This document shows, piece after piece, positions 1 to 12,739 of a stretch of 64,000 nt of DNA; position 1 is the first letter of the stretch; the number at the start of each line of letters is the position of its first letter. The stretch comes from Eretmocerus hayati (taxonomy: Eukaryota > Arthropoda > Insecta > Hymenoptera > Aphelinidae): contig CM056743.1 of assembly GCA_029851415.1 (NCBI GenBank), positions 24,900,905 through 24,964,904 on the forward strand, read 5' to 3'. A model generated the notes under the pieces. It made no database searches. It was not told where the DNA came from and saw only the letters and a program-made list of their open reading frames with translations. The translations under genes were made by a program, and so were the position numbers.

Positions 1-95
1 GGGTCGAAATAATCGCTCAGAAGCGGGGAACCTCAAGAACAAGGTGCAAATACTATTTTACGCAATTTTACGAGCACCCAAACATCGGAGAATTG
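1..95 (+). repeat. Dispersed repeat family D, partial copy at window edge
   Basis: This segment matches 39180-39380 closely (shared words GTGCAAATACTATTT and ACCCAAACATC), but it lacks the roughly 120 bp at 39226-39345. It therefore acts as an empty-site copy for that insertion. The left end is cut by the window. Confidence 0.6.
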
Positions 96-154
96 CATAA
101 TGTGTCTTTTCTGCACTGATTTCCCACTTTTTTGTCCAGTTTGTCGAAAAACAC

Positions 155-215
155 AGTTTGATACACGGGTGTAAAACCCATTTTTCCACCCTTGTATCGA
201 AATGTACTATTTCTA
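155..215 (-). repeat. Dispersed motif family carrying CCACCCTTGTATC
   Basis: The word ACCCTTGTATC with flanking GAAATGTA recurs at 33233-33255 as CACCCTTGTATCAAAATGTA. In reverse complement it recurs at 9067-9080 and 44655-44670 as TTTGATACAAGGG. The family ends are not defined. It matters because the solo LTR at 31939-33231 is inserted in another copy. Confidence 0.45.
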
Positions 216-933
216 AATTGAACATTCGTATTACTCTCACTGGTCATTTGTTATCTGATTCAGACATATCGATACAGCCGAATCGATATCTTTGAGTGGA
301 TCGAACACTAATTCAAACGAGTGTGAGTTTCTTAATATCAACTTTTTCTTTCCTTTTCATAATAATCTCTGAATTTTCTCACAATTATCTCGTGGTTTCC
401 AGATCATCAACAAATTCTGATTCGAAATGCTCTTGCTTCGGAAACAGTCACAGTACTCTTCCAAGAAAGAAATCAAAGCAATCTGTAAATTCTCAGAATC
501 ATCAAAATTTCGTCCTTAAAAGAGACGGTCAAAGAAGTAAAACACGAAAGCTCTCAACTCTCTTTTCAAATACACAATAAAAGAAGAACGATTCTCTACC
601 CTTACTATAGCAAACATGTATATCGAATCTGTATTCCTATCTCTTACTATTCGCCACGTCGTATCTCAAGTGCTGATCTAAACACACAACCGAGCACAAC
701 CCAAAGCCAACATTCTCACATACTTTTACACACTATCATATATATGAGACAAAGGAAAGGAAGACTATTATCCGGGCAGATCTTGCTGTGGGATTAACAA
801 TAAAAACGTCTACAGCTCTCTTTCTATATGAAATCACATACTACTAACACTATTCTCTAGGGAAGAAGACATTATGGTAGCAAAGTCACTAAAAGATAAG
901 AACCAAGAAAAAATCACCAGATAAGCAGAGATT

Positions 934-946
934 ATTCACACACACA

Positions 947-982
<36 letters not shown>
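934..982. repeat. (CA)n microsatellite
   Basis: About 24 CA units with one CATA interruption. A minus-strand reading frame across it codes only VCVC-type low-complexity peptide. Confidence 0.95.
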
Positions 983-984
<2 letters not shown>

Positions 985-3900
985 GGTATGAAAAAAAAGA
1001 ATGAAAGAACGAGCCTCGACAATTTTGTGCTGAGATGCTCTCTTCGTTCGTTCGTCCGTGAATACACGACGACGACGACAACAACTTGGAGAAAAGTAGA
1101 AGAATCGAGTGTCTTTGAGTAAGAGGGTGAAAGCTTGCAAGCTCAAATCTTCAATTGTCTGCTCGTATTCTTTCTACTGGTGAATAGCGGTTAGCTGTTG
1201 ATGTTTGGTTTACGATGTTTAAAGAGATTCCTCATGCTCTTTTGTATTTTTGAAGGAATTGTGGAGGGCGGAGACCACAGGTCAGTGATTCTACTGATGC
1301 ATTTGTATTTTCACCCCCGTTGGACTTGGCGAAATTGCTAACCAAAATTGTAATTCCACAAGAAAGTAGTAGTCATTTCACAACGCTCAGTATATAGGTC
1401 GATTTTCTACGCTCGATTTCCTATGCTCAGAGTAGTAAGTTTTTCAAATTTTTTTGGTGCAGTGTAAGAGTTGTTAGCGCGAGAAATTAAAAATTTTCGG
1501 TTTTGAATCGTAGCTTGAGGCAACATAAAAAGATGGAAAAATTACAAATATTAGCTTTAGAAGCGCAGATGAAAGATCATATGCTCTTTCATCTGCAAAA
1601 GGTATTGGTTCAAATCACTCATTTGGAAAATTTTACATGGCTTATCGCTAGTAGAAAAATTCGACGATAATCAACATGGAATATCGCACGATCACTATTC
1701 TTTGATGCAGTCATATGTGTAGTTCGTATAATCCTAATGTACAGGCCTATTGGACAGATAAAACTACATAAATTCATAATGTTGAGGTATAGGCTCCTCA
1801 ACACTGCGGCTGGCTTAGGTTATCCATTCTGACATTCATATTATGTTTTCTCATTGAAATTGAAATGGATAATGGTAGAAATAAAATCTTGAAAAATTTA
1901 TCTGTGATTCACTACATTTTTTGCACTGAAATAGATTATCCAAAATTTTTTTCAGATCCCTCTGATGATTCATAAGGGGATAAGTTGGGAATGGGCTTTG
2001 GCCAATATATCGCAGTATTGCAAAAATACCAATCAATAACTCACTCTTCAAATGAATAACTATCAACTGACAAGTTCAAATTGATTCACTCAAATAGTTT
2101 TTCCCAATGTTGTTCCGTATAATCAATATTCAGGAACATCTCCCTGGTATCCTGACTGTACAAGTAAATTATAAGTAGTAGAGACTTATTGGTGCAAAAG
2201 CTTTCACAAAGTTTATATAATCTTCTGAAAGATAGGTTATGTAATCCCAATTATAATGAAATCTTTGTTAGATGATGAAACTTGAGTAGAATCTATGGAA
2301 AAAATGAATCTCCCTTAAAGTCGAATCTGATGATACGTCAGGGCTGCCCCAGATCTAATAAAATTCTACTCTTTTATCGATCAAAGAAAGTCTGGAAACT
2401 CGAGGGTGTTTCCCTTGGGACATCTTGTCTTATCGAAGAAAAGATAAGGGTCAAACTTATATAAACGAGTCTTCTTTGAATGGGGCTCTTTCATTCTCGC
2501 TTCCCATATCAAAAGTCGGCTATCATTATGAAAGCTTATCCTCACTTCCATACCATTCACAAAATCGTCCAACTTACATTCTCGACGAGATGTGCTTGTA
2601 TACATTTTCATTTTGATGGTTAAAGTTGCCGAATCTTCTTGTATCCCTTGGGAGTAAACTCTTAATTTTGAGTGTTTCGAACTTGAACAGGTTTTTTTCT
2701 CATTTTTTACTATCTGAGTACCTTCACGTTTCTGAACATTTCTAAAAAGTCTGGAGAAGTATTTCTAAGAACGCGAAGATTGGAATTGGAGTTGATAGGT
2801 AATGAGTGTTATCCGATTAGAAAATGTCACATGATGCCTCATTGATATGTTTATAGAATCTTGGAGCGTTTCGGCTGACGTACCTAAAAGTATAAAAATT
2901 TTAAAGTCACCTGATCAGAAAAAAAATTCAGGATACCATCATAACATCTCAATTATTATCAGTCTCAAAAATTTCGGGCATCATGAGTATCTAAACGGAT
3001 ATTTCAAAGCTTTGTGACAGACGAATTTGATGTCAGGAAACATGTAATACGGTATAGATTAGTCGACCAAGTGATGGAACTTGGCCGAATTAGCAACTAG
3101 GTATTACATCTTCGTTGCTGTCACATTCTGGCAAGGCTTGCTTACATTGTCCGCATCAAAATACATATATACATGAATGAAATGACCACACGTTGGACGA
3201 TCAGAGATTTAATTCTCCTGCGAATAGATCTGCGGTAAAGGTCAGCCTAACTCTTCTTCAGAATCCAAGGTTCGATCCCAGATGATACTCGACCCATTGT
3301 TTTATCACAACAGTATATTTTTGATATCCTTGCAAATCTGATTCAAACTTTAATTAATATTTATGGTGTATATGCACTCGTGTTTTTTTCTAATGAAATA
3401 AATAATGCGGCTGCTGAACGAGCCACTGTGGTCATTTATTAAACAACGTTTCGACGACTTGTTTGTCGTCCTCTTCAGCTCATCGTCAGCAATTTCACAT
3501 CATAAACTTCACAGGTAGTATGAACATTCGAATCACAATTTGTACATAGCTAATAAGATCACCATCATTTCTCCTATTGGTATCGTGTTTTTGAGTCATT
3601 TGGTACTTTTTATGATACACTGACAAAAAAAATTAAACGATTTTGAAGAAAATTTTCCAGATTTGAATAAATATACTTTCATATCCTCCTAAGCAAACAT
3701 TTATTCAAAATCACGTGTTGAATTCTGGAAAATCCATATTATCAAAATGAGAATTTTATTCTTGAAATCCATTGGATCAATCAGAGAATTAGATAAATAT
3801 TTATTCAAATCTAGTGCAATAGATGTAAGTGTTAATGTTTCCTCTGATTGAATACGTAACAATCGATTTTAATGAAATAACTCATCAAATATCAATGCAA

Positions 3901-4379
3901 ATTTATTAAAATTGGTTTATTTGATTTGGAGAAATAATTGGATTATCAGAATCGATGGTTCAATTTTTTCAATTCGGAGGATGTATGTTCAGTTTGAATA
4001 AATATTCTTTCCCATTAAATACAATTTTTCTGGTTCAGGTAATTTGATGATGGAGTACATTTCTATTGTAAATATGAATAAATGATTATTTGAAAGTATG
4101 ATACGCTGCTAAATGAGATTAGCAGAATGCTTTCTCTTAGCGAAATAGTTTAAGAGGTTCACTGAAACTAATGAGAAATTTGCGAAACTGATCAAATTCC
4201 AAAATGATGATTGGGATTCCTACAAAATAGTTATATTTTTTAATCTTATTTAATTGCATTTCATATCACACTCACAATCCAATGATTGGATCCAACCAAT
4301 CGATGTAGAATGAGGGAAAAGTATCTCTCTAGTCCATTCAAAGGTGGATAGATTAGTTATAGAGGGAGATATGAGGATA

Positions 4380-5030
4380 AAATGAATTTTAGCTGCAATT
4401 TTCTTCTAATATTTTGGGTTATTATTACGAGATTCACTTTTAGGGGAATTAAGATGACCTAAACTGGGGTTTTTCATGGAAGGTATGTAGTCTGGTTGAG
4501 GGAAAATTTTGATATAGTTGGTGAGAAGATCATAAAAATGGAGTTTTTAAAAAAAATTTGGAATTTTCGGGAATAAATTGGATTTTGAATGTATTTAAAA
4601 GGATTTTGAACAATTCGGTATCAACTCATCGATTTAGAACGATGAAAAAGTATAAACTTAGTTGAGTAAAATTTGTATATATTAGTTTAGGGGCTGGGTA
4701 ATAGCGGAAAATGAATTTTAGATGCGATTTCCTTCTAATATTTTGAGTTATTATAAGGAGATTGCCTTTTAGGGGAATTCAGATGACCTAAACTAGGGTT
4801 TTCCATGGAATATATGTAGTATGGTTGAGGGCAAATTTTAATATAGTTGGTGTAAGGATTATAAAAATGGAGTATTTTGGAAAAATTTGGATTTTTCGGG
4901 AATAAATGGGATTTTGAATGTATTAAAACGGATTTTGAGAAAATTCGGTATCAACCAATCGATTTAGAACGATGAAAAAGTATCAACTTAGTTGAGTAAA
5001 ATTTGAATAAAGTAGTTTAGAGGAGAGATA
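4380..5030. repeat. ~330 bp tandem repeat, two diverged copies
   Basis: The block from about 4401 (TTCTTCTAATATTTTG) recurs from about 4731 with the words GATGACCTAAACT, GGGTTTTTCATGGAA and CGATTTAGAACGATG in the same order. It lies inside the inner element. No coding frame is kept. Confidence 0.65.
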
Positions 5031-6545
5031 TGAGGAAAGTATGAATATTGAAAAAAATATTTTTGTATATTTTGAGTTATTTTTTTGAGGAAAATAGTTA
5101 TCGGGATTTGGGCTACCTAAAGTGAGGTTTTTCTAGCAAAACGTGTAATTTGGTTAAAACAGAATTTCGATAGAATAGGTCTAAACATGCTCAAATTGCT
5201 GTTTTTGTTGGAAATTTTGGTTTTTTTATAAAAATTCACGTTGATGGAGTTTGAATGGAATTTCGGTATTAACCAAAAGATAGATTGAGCCAAAAAAATT
5301 ATAGCCTAGGTAATCAAAATTGGGGTAAGGTGAAGTTAGAAAGAGATATTTTAGTATGAAAGTACACCATTTCAGCGATTTTACCTCAAAAAACGTTTAA
5401 ATCAGATTCGATTTGGAGAGGAGACCAGACAAATCACTGGTCTCATCTCTGAGTGATTCTCTACAACTTGTAGAAAAGCAAAAATCGATAAAGTGGAGTG
5501 TAGAAGAGAAAGCGTGGCGCAAAAAAAGCAACACACATACACACACACACACACACAGACAAAGGGCCGGAGAGATGAGTCACTGGGGGGTTTTTGAGGA
5601 TTATAAGGGGAAAAGTGTTACTTACAATCGTTAGATTTTGGCGAGAGGAATGAGATGGTTAAAGCACTTTTTTGATAAGATGAATTATGTTGAAGAAAAT
5701 ATTGGGTTGAATGGGAGTATTTTGAAAAAATTTGGATTTTTCGGGAATAAATGGGATTTTCAATGTATTAAAACGGATTTTGAGAAAATTCGGTATCAAC
5801 CAATCGATTTAGAATGATGAAAAAGTATCAACTTAGTTGAGTAAAATTTGAATAAAGTAGTTTAGAGGAGAGATATGAGGAAAGTATGAATATTGAAAAA
5901 AATATTTTTGTATATTTTGAGTTATTTTTCTGAGGAAAATAGTTATGGGGATTTGGGCTACCTAAAGTGAGGTTTTTTTAGCAAAACGAGTGATTTGGTT
6001 AAAACGGAATTTCGATAGAATAGGTCTAAACATGCTCAAATCGCTGTTTTTGTTGGAAATTTTGGTTTTTTTATAAAAATTCACGTTGATGGAGTTTGAA
6101 TGGAATTTCGGTATTAACCAAAAGATAGATTGAGCCAAAAAAACCGTAGTCTAGGTAATCAAAATTGGGGTAAGGTAAAGTTAGAAAGAGATATTTTAGT
6201 ATAAAAGTACACAATTTCAGCGATTTTGCCTAAAAAATCGTTTAAATTAAATTCGATTTGGAGAGGAGACCAGGCAAATCACTGGTCTCATCTCTGAGAC
6301 ATTCTCTAGAACTTGTAGAAAAGCAAAAATCGATAGAGTGGAGTGTAGAAGAGAAAGCGTGGCGCAAAAAAAACAACATACATACACACACACACACAGA
6401 CACAGACAAAGGGCCGGAGAGATGAGTCACTGGGGGGTTTTCGAGGATTCTAAGGGGAAAAGTGTTACTTACAATCGTTAGATTTTGGCGAGAGGAATAA
6501 GATGGTTAAAGCACTTTTTTGATAAGATGAATTATGTTGAATAAA
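4868..6545. repeat. 845 bp tandem duplication
   Basis: Copy one (about 4868-5712) and copy two (about 5713-6545) are near-identical at an offset of 845 bases. Each holds the hairpin-like GACCAGACAAATCACTGGTC region (5423 and 6268) and a CA microsatellite (5530 and 6379). The low divergence suggests a recent event, much younger than the 330 bp repeats beside it. Confidence 0.8.
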
Positions 6546-8447
6546 ATGTTGGGTTGAATGGAAAAATTGATCAAAAATTCGCTGTGTCGAAAACAAAGCT
6601 TTCTCTTTAGAGAAAGCAAAACCTCATTCATTCCTGAAAAATTAGTTTTCGAGACAGTTAAATCTTCTATGAATAAATATATTAATTGAGTTTCAATAAT
6701 TTTTTTTCTCAGTGTAATATTAAATTTCAACTCATTGATTTCAGCTCATGACACAGTGTTTGATGGATCACCAGTTTGTACAAATTGTAACTCGACTGTT
6801 CATACTACCTGTGAAGTTTATGATGTGAAATTGCTGACGATGACTTGAAGAAGACGACAAACAAGTCGTCGAAACGTTGTTTAAGCAGCCGCATTATTTA
6901 TTTCATTTAATCAATAATTAATTTAACACGCATATGCATCTTGGAAAATATACAAAATACACACATTTTTTGAGCGTTTGCACGCTTGGCTGAAAGAGTA
7001 ATCTGTGGTATTTCTCACGTTCCAAAAGAAATTTTTTCTTATTCCAATTTAAAATATATCTGATTTTCATACTTGATTACGCAATGCGTATGTGTCAGAC
7101 ATATCAAATATTCTTTGTTACTTTTGGATTCCAGTGATATCTTCAAAGTAAAGATATGTTAGAATATTTAAAAAGCTATCTATTGTAGTCCTTTGAATTT
7201 TTTCGCAGCTCACTGGTTACGATCTGTATTCTTTCTGCTTTGGATGTTGGGTGGGTGAAAGGAAAAGAAATATGGATGCAGTATTGGTTGACAATTCCTT
7301 GAAATTGTTTTCGTGTTGTTTGAAGTATGTACTCCTTATACAGTGTGACAGATCGAGCAAGATGCAAATTTATCTTTGACTGTTGAAATTTTAAAAAAGT
7401 CTGTTGTACGTGACTTCATGACATTCTATACTAGATCGGCAATTGAAACTTTTTTTTTCAACTCAGATACTTATCACTGTATTGGAATACTTTTATCCAT
7501 ATAGAAATCCCCAGGTCAGGCGAGTAATTCATAAAAAAAAGTACCCAAAATTTGTTTTTTGTTAGAAAATCACCATTTTTCGGGACCGCAACAAGTTAGA
7601 GACGAAACATTGACTTGAGTTGCTTTGTGAGTCATGATAAAGTTTACTCTGAGATCAGCGAAATCAATTTGCACAAGTTTGACATCAATTTTCTCTTCCT
7701 GCGATAATATTTCAGTCAAAGGGGCTTTGGCATACTTACTCGGATCGTGACTGAATGTAGACTCAAGATCAAGTAATTCTGACTGTTATCTAAGAATCAT
7801 ATAAAATCTATTGATTTTTACATCGAGCGAAATATCTTGACTCTTATTGGTTGCTGTTCCGACCTCTTCCTTCATCCTGAAATTCAAAAGTCTTTCAACG
7901 TGATAAATTACGAAGTGAATCGATTATTACTAAGAAACTATATCATCATCCTGTCCTTATAGTACGTTCATTCCTCATTGCACGTTTTTCAGAACTTGCG
8001 TCAAAAATAGTGACAAGAATTACCTATCAAAGTCATGCATTCGAAGCATGAACAATAATTGAATGAATATTACCTATATCGTGAGCAGACAGGATGTCAT
8101 TGTTCTACAGTTTCATCGCAAGTTTCTCACTTTCAAAGACGAGAATCTTAGTTACTCAACAAGTCTTTATCCGACTTGGCTCCTGAGAAAACAACTATCT
8201 TACCTGTATAATGTTTGTAAGCCGTAGCAAGTATGAAACTTGTTAGGCTCGGAGACATTGTCGCAGTAGCCGAGATACGCGAATAGTCAGCCGTTACGCA
8301 AAGGCTTCGAGAAAAGCGTTATGATAACGGAATTTGATAAGGTTGCCACAATTTGATCAATCTAAAATTGATCTAGTATCACGGTGGATTCGAGTTTGCT
8401 TGCTTCGGATTAGTTTGCACAAATTTGGGTATCGTGATCATCGGATA

Positions 8448-8451
<4 letters not shown>

Positions 8452-8502
<51 letters not shown>
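8452..8502. repeat. (GT)n microsatellite
   Basis: About 25 uninterrupted GT units. Confidence 0.97.
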
Positions 8503-8503
<1 letters not shown>

Positions 8504-9065
8504 TGAGTGACGGAGCGGGCTCCAAAGTGACCAAAAATTTTGTAAGGATGTGCAAGGTAGCCAGATTTTTGCGTGGATCCTTGAATTTTGTGAGAGAGCA
8601 TTTTCATGTAAGGTACGTCTGAACCATTTAGGGTGACAGTGAGGTTAGCTGAGATCTATGTTATACCATCAGTATTCATCATGTACATATATAAAATCTT
8701 TAGAACAACCGAATTCAAATCTTGTTATACGCCATTTTCATTTTATTTTGTTTTACGACTCATCGATTACTCAACTTATAATGTTTCTTGTTACACAGTT
8801 ACACTTGCATCGTTGCTGCACAGTTATAATTTCTCATAATCAATTTGGTGGAAACGATCATTAGGAATTCCTCTCACATTTCATATTTTTGTCCAAAATT
8901 TGACAATCTGGTATCCAAATTCCAAATTTTGCACCAGGAGAATAAATCGGATGCTTGGAATTCTTGGCGATTATGAGTGGATTCCTATGGAACTCATCAA
9001 GAAGGAGCTTCAGACTATAACAAACTGGGAGAAAAAATCAACAAAACTTTGTTGGGAATAGTAAA

Positions 9066-9230
9066 TTTTGATACAAGGGCGGGAACGGCGATACTCGCAC
9101 GCCGAACAATATTTTCCGCCCAGAGCCGAAGGCGAGGGTCGAAATCATTACGAGGATGGAAAAATTACCCCATCAGATTGTCAAGCCTTATTCCATCAGC
9201 TGTGTGGAGAAGAATATTGAAAACCCGCAC
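9066..9230 (+). repeat. Degenerate dispersed-repeat copy
   Basis: It begins with TTTTGATACAAGGGCGGG, the family word also found at 44655, and continues with GAGGGTCGAAATCATTACG. The latter resembles GAGGGTTGAAATAATTGC at 39179, GGGTCGAAATAATCGC at 1 and GAATCGAAACCATTACGG at 42067. A 111-residue frame runs through it but shows no known domain. Confidence 0.4.
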
Positions 9231-9837
9231 AAAAAGTCACTTTCCTGCACAGAAAATGGAGAATTTTATTCCTGTAAATGCGTATCAATGCGACACTTTT
9301 TATTGGCCCTGACAGATAATGGTTGATAGTCTAGAGACTAAAGAATATTTGATGAATTAGCCCTTTATTTATGGTTGAAAAATTCGTTATTGAATCCTGT
9401 GATGAACACCGTCCAAATGAAAAGAACAGACCAATAAATCGAATATTCAAATGAATCTTTTCAAGTCTTTTCATGATCTGATAAAGTTCTTGATCGACAA
9501 GAAAGCTTGATGATAAATTTCAATCAAAATTCTACATCCCCGTCTACATCATTGATTTCGATCTCGTGAATAGAATATCACATGATCCAATAAAATCACC
9601 ATATCGCACTTGGAATTCAAAGCATGAGTAGCCTTGGAGTTTGTATCTTTCGCACCTCAAGGATAGATTCGAATTATATTACAGCATTGCTAAGTCTCAA
9701 AGGGATAACTTTTGCCATATACTTAGGACATTGGCGGTACCGATCGATTCTCAATTTCATTAGCTATGCAACCGTGCTCTGCGTACCTCATTGTAAAAAG
9801 ACCCTAAAGAGTTGGTTTGCATTTTTTTATGTTGCAG

Positions 9838-9932
9838 GGGCGCCTTCTCAGTGGTTAAGCGATGCGTACAGAAAAGCACAGGCCTCGAATTTGCAGCAAA
9901 AATCATCAATACGAAAAAACTTTCCTCCAGAG
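9838..9932 (+). CDS. CaMKII: CaMKII coding exon 2 (kinase N-lobe, ATP-binding region)
   Basis: This internal exon encodes [18 protein letters not shown], then [13 protein letters not shown], of the serine/threonine kinase that phosphorylates synaptic and other targets when calcium-calmodulin binds. The frame starts at 9839; base 9838 completes the lysine codon split by the upstream phase 2 intron, and base 9932 is the first base of the next aspartate codon (phase 1). The acceptor AG is at 9836-9837 and the donor GTGAGT at 9933. GAFSVV is the end of the glycine-rich loop, and the lysine of AAKII is the ATP-binding lysine. Length (95 nt) and both phases equal those I recall for the second coding exon of animal CaMK2 genes. 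The peptide is nearly identical to insect CaMKII, including the arthropod-type [10 protein letters not shown]. No frame break is seen. A CaMKII pseudogene is unlikely because splice sites and the partner exon at 40619 are intact. Confidence 0.95.
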
Positions 9933-9944
9933 GTGAGTACATAA

Positions 9945-12215
9945 TTTATAATTCCGACAATACGTTCCTAAAAATTTTTTTTAATGGATTTCTGAATTTT
10001 TCAAGGGGGTATTGACGTGGTGAATTTTTTTGGTCAAAATACTGGACAAATGCAATTTTGGATAATCAGCGATGATACTTGGTCGTGGCATCGAAAAAAC
10101 TCAGTACATTCCCTGACTTTCTGGGTATTCCACTGAGTAGAAAATCGAGACTTGAGAAACAGACACTTTTTCAAAAGGAAAAATAGGAATCGAAAAACGT
10201 TTGGTCCCTTGGTTCTGTTATTTTTTTCATCATTTTGACACTAACTGTTGATGTTACTCACATCAAGGAATACCAAGAATACCAAAATTCTTGTTGACAG
10301 TGAGTCAGTTGAAATTCGGTTTTCTATTTAGTGACAAAGTCATCAGAGTTCTTTGAGTGATAAGGTCTTATGATTTCCATGAGACACTTTTCATCTCCAA
10401 TTTCACATGGAGTTATCATATTCTACTTTTCCATGCAGATAAAACCAGAATAATCATATTTAGTTTTTCTTACTCAAACGTTTTAATCTCATTGCAAACC
10501 AGTTTTGTTGGAATTCTTTCATGAGTCGGTCTCGTTAGGAACTATTCAGCAAAACTCATCAATGCATCCAATTTCCACAAATTCATGATCGCTCGTCGAA
10601 CATTCAATAATATTTCGTACATATATGCAAATTCTATATTATACACTAAAATCCAGAACCGATGTACAAGCCCACTGAATAACATCTAATTAATCTGCTA
10701 ATAACATCCAAGTCAACAATTCTATTCCGAAAGCACACAGCATTACGGTAGCCATCATCATACTGAAAACACAATTTTCTCATTGTTGATAAATTCCCAT
10801 TAACATGATGCATCCATCCAACCAAAATTCATCGCAACAGAGTAGTGTGTCAGAACCAAATTTTCACTCCAACGACCGATTTCCTATCTAACCTACAAAT
10901 TCTCGCAAATGTTCAAAATCATACGATATTATAGCAGGGTTAGGTATAGAGAATATGCTATAATTGAGAAACTTTGTAACGAAACGATAGACGAGACTCG
11001 AGTTTCACTCCGTATTCAACATATATCATTATATGTATTATACTACTCTATTGATCTTTCGCAAGGCGTTTGTAATTCCCGGCTTCCACTGACTGTGTTT
11101 CATACTATACTTACGTGCTTGTTATAAATAGCTGCCGGAAATCCAGCTGATTGGATTTATTTCTGGTTCTTTAATCGACGAAAATAAACGAGCTGCCTGT
11201 AAATACTGCATTTCGAATTCCGAACTAGAAATCCCAGTGCGAACTATTTTTTATGATATCTTTATCTATAGATATAGATATATCATCCCGAAAATACTAA
11301 AATGTATTATTCAGTTCTAAAAAAGGATCCTTTAGGGTTAAGGAAAAAAGTGAGCCCAGACACTAGTATGAAAGTTTAAATGAGCGTCGGCACGCTATAA
11401 TGCGAGCCTAAATATGAAATAAATATCATTGACGAGTTAAGCTCTGAAGGTTTTAGTAATATGACGATAAAATCGATCATGATCGCGTGTATCGTTGGCA
11501 CCGCGCAATTTATAATCGAGGTGGTGATATAATATGAAGGTAGACAATTTTTTGCGGTCGATTTGTGTGGTTATTTGATGGATGTATCTGGATCGAAAGC
11601 ACCTGTCTTGACTGGCAAAAATATATCGGTGAATGGACATTGATTAGCTTTTATCAATTGAGTTCGTCATTCAGCTCAGCGATCTGTAAAAAACAAGGTA
11701 GTCATGAATGGTTGACCACCGGAGTGTCACGATCAGAAGATTCTTCTTTTGAATGAGCTCTTGCGTGGCGTTGATATGGCAAATTCCAGGATTTCATTTA
11801 TTCAAATGACTGTGTAATTTTGAGGTCTCATGAAAAGGGAAAATCGTGGGATCGCAAAATGGCAAATCGAATTTTGAACATAAGCAGTGAAGCTTGCAAT
11901 TTTGAAATTCTTTTTTATCGTTTGTGTACATCACAATGAGATTGATTTATTGATCGATATTGACCGAAATCTTCGAGGTAATTTTTCACTCGTGTACTTG
12001 AGGTAAAAACACTAATAGTGAAACTAAAGGCAAAACCAAGTGTTTCTTGATCACTTACGTTTTGAAAAGAAAACTCAAGTTTCATATATGATCAGAATGG
12101 TCTTCACTGTAGAGAGTTTCTCCTCGTGGATAATTTGGTAAGAAGGTAACCCCGAACAAAACTCATGGAATTGCAGTAGTTAGTATTTTACGAAGGCATG
12201 TTATGCTTCCTTAGT
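9945..12215. other. No feature recognised
   Basis: AT-rich intronic sequence. Reading frames of 60-72 residues occur on both strands, overlap one another and show no domain, so I read them as chance. Confidence 0.6.
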
Positions 12216-12221
12216 AGAATA

Positions 12222-12724
12222 CCGTAAACCGGGGCGACTATGGCCATTCTGTAGCTTCTAATTAAACTCTGACAAGTTTACGTTAACATTTTTGTTAGAA
12301 ATGACTGCTGGACTGGTTAAAACCGACTTGAATGACCCAAGATTTGACTATTCGTTCAAACGGTCGTTTTAAGAAACAGTTGCTTCTAAATTCAATCGCC
12401 AGTAGTGCAAAATGTAGAGGACATCATTACCTACTAAGAAAAAATCATTGGAAGGAGATAGAAGTGGGCCCAGTGGGTTGTTTAGGTGGATTTTAGCGAT
12501 ATGAATATTTTACTTGAAAATCCTCTGTTCATTCCAACGAAAAAAAGTCTCGATGGAACCCATTTTACCACAAATTAGCCAGCGTATTCTAAAAGTAAAA
12601 TTTCTCAACCTCAAAATGAGCTTTTGAACGTCCTTCTAGATGGTATAGCGTCGGAGCTACGACTTTGACAATCTTTTTCTGGAGAAGTAGCCTCAGCTCG
12701 GGCCTCAGTCATCCCGGTTTACGG
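12222..12724. mobile_element. TA-flanked MITE, CCGTAAACCGGGG family
   Basis: The left end is CCGTAAACCGGGGCGACT and the right end is its near reverse complement, AGTCATCCCGGTTTACGG. TA flanks both ends (12220-12221 and 12725-12726). The 503 bp interior has no ORF. A TA target duplication fits Tc1/mariner-like elements. The layout resembles the elements at 35276 and 58247, though the sequences differ. Confidence 0.75.
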
Positions 12725-12739
12725 TACCGTATTTGATTC

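Larger units (their letters stand above)
3618..6714. mobile_element. Inner TA-flanked element nested in the 3392-6907 element
   Basis: The left end is CACTGACAAAAAAAATTA and the right end is its near reverse complement (TAATTTTTTTTCTCAGTG with a small gap). Both are flanked by TA (3616-3617 and 6715-6716). A TA duplication fits Tc1/mariner-type cut-and-paste elements. The interior is non-coding and built of repeats; the words TTGAATAAATATT recur near the left end. It is related in sequence to 29457-30640. Confidence 0.55.
3392..6907. mobile_element. 3.5 kb element with ~150 bp terminal inverted repeats (outer shell)
   Basis: The left end, about 3392-3545, is repeated in reverse complement at about 6765-6907. 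The first word is AATGAAATAAATAATGCGG, followed by a long shared stretch containing ACAACGTTTCGACGACTTG and GGTAGTATGAACA. The left arm has about 27 extra bases just after the first 25. There is no ORF for a transposase or reverse transcriptase inside, so this is non-autonomous. The terminal CGTCGAAACGTTG signature resembles words seen at ends of Penelope-like retroelements; that assignment is from memory and uncertain. I cannot see a clear target-site duplication. Confidence 0.7.
1..9837 (+). other. CaMKII intron 1 (3' part)
   Basis: This stretch lies upstream of the first recognised exon and ends with a good acceptor: a T-rich tract at about 9822-9832, then AG at 9836-9837. I looked for coding exon 1, which should encode the kinase N-terminus ending in an ELGK-type motif with a phase 2 donor, and found no match, so this intron is probably at least 9.8 kb and begins outside the window. 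It holds microsatellites, a nested 3.5 kb inverted-repeat element and pieces of dispersed repeats, listed separately. The stretches 300-900, 1000-3390 and 6910-9060 hold no gene or repeat I can support, apart from the microsatellite at 8452. Confidence 0.7.

Noticed and set aside
1..9837. CaMKII exon 1 within the window
   Set aside because: No segment encoding a C-T-R-F...E-E-L-G-K pattern with a phase 2 donor could be found.
9624..9944. 106-residue frame overlapping CaMKII exon 2
   Set aside because: It is a different frame from the kinase reading and crosses the splice acceptor; the 9838-9932 reading explains the conservation.
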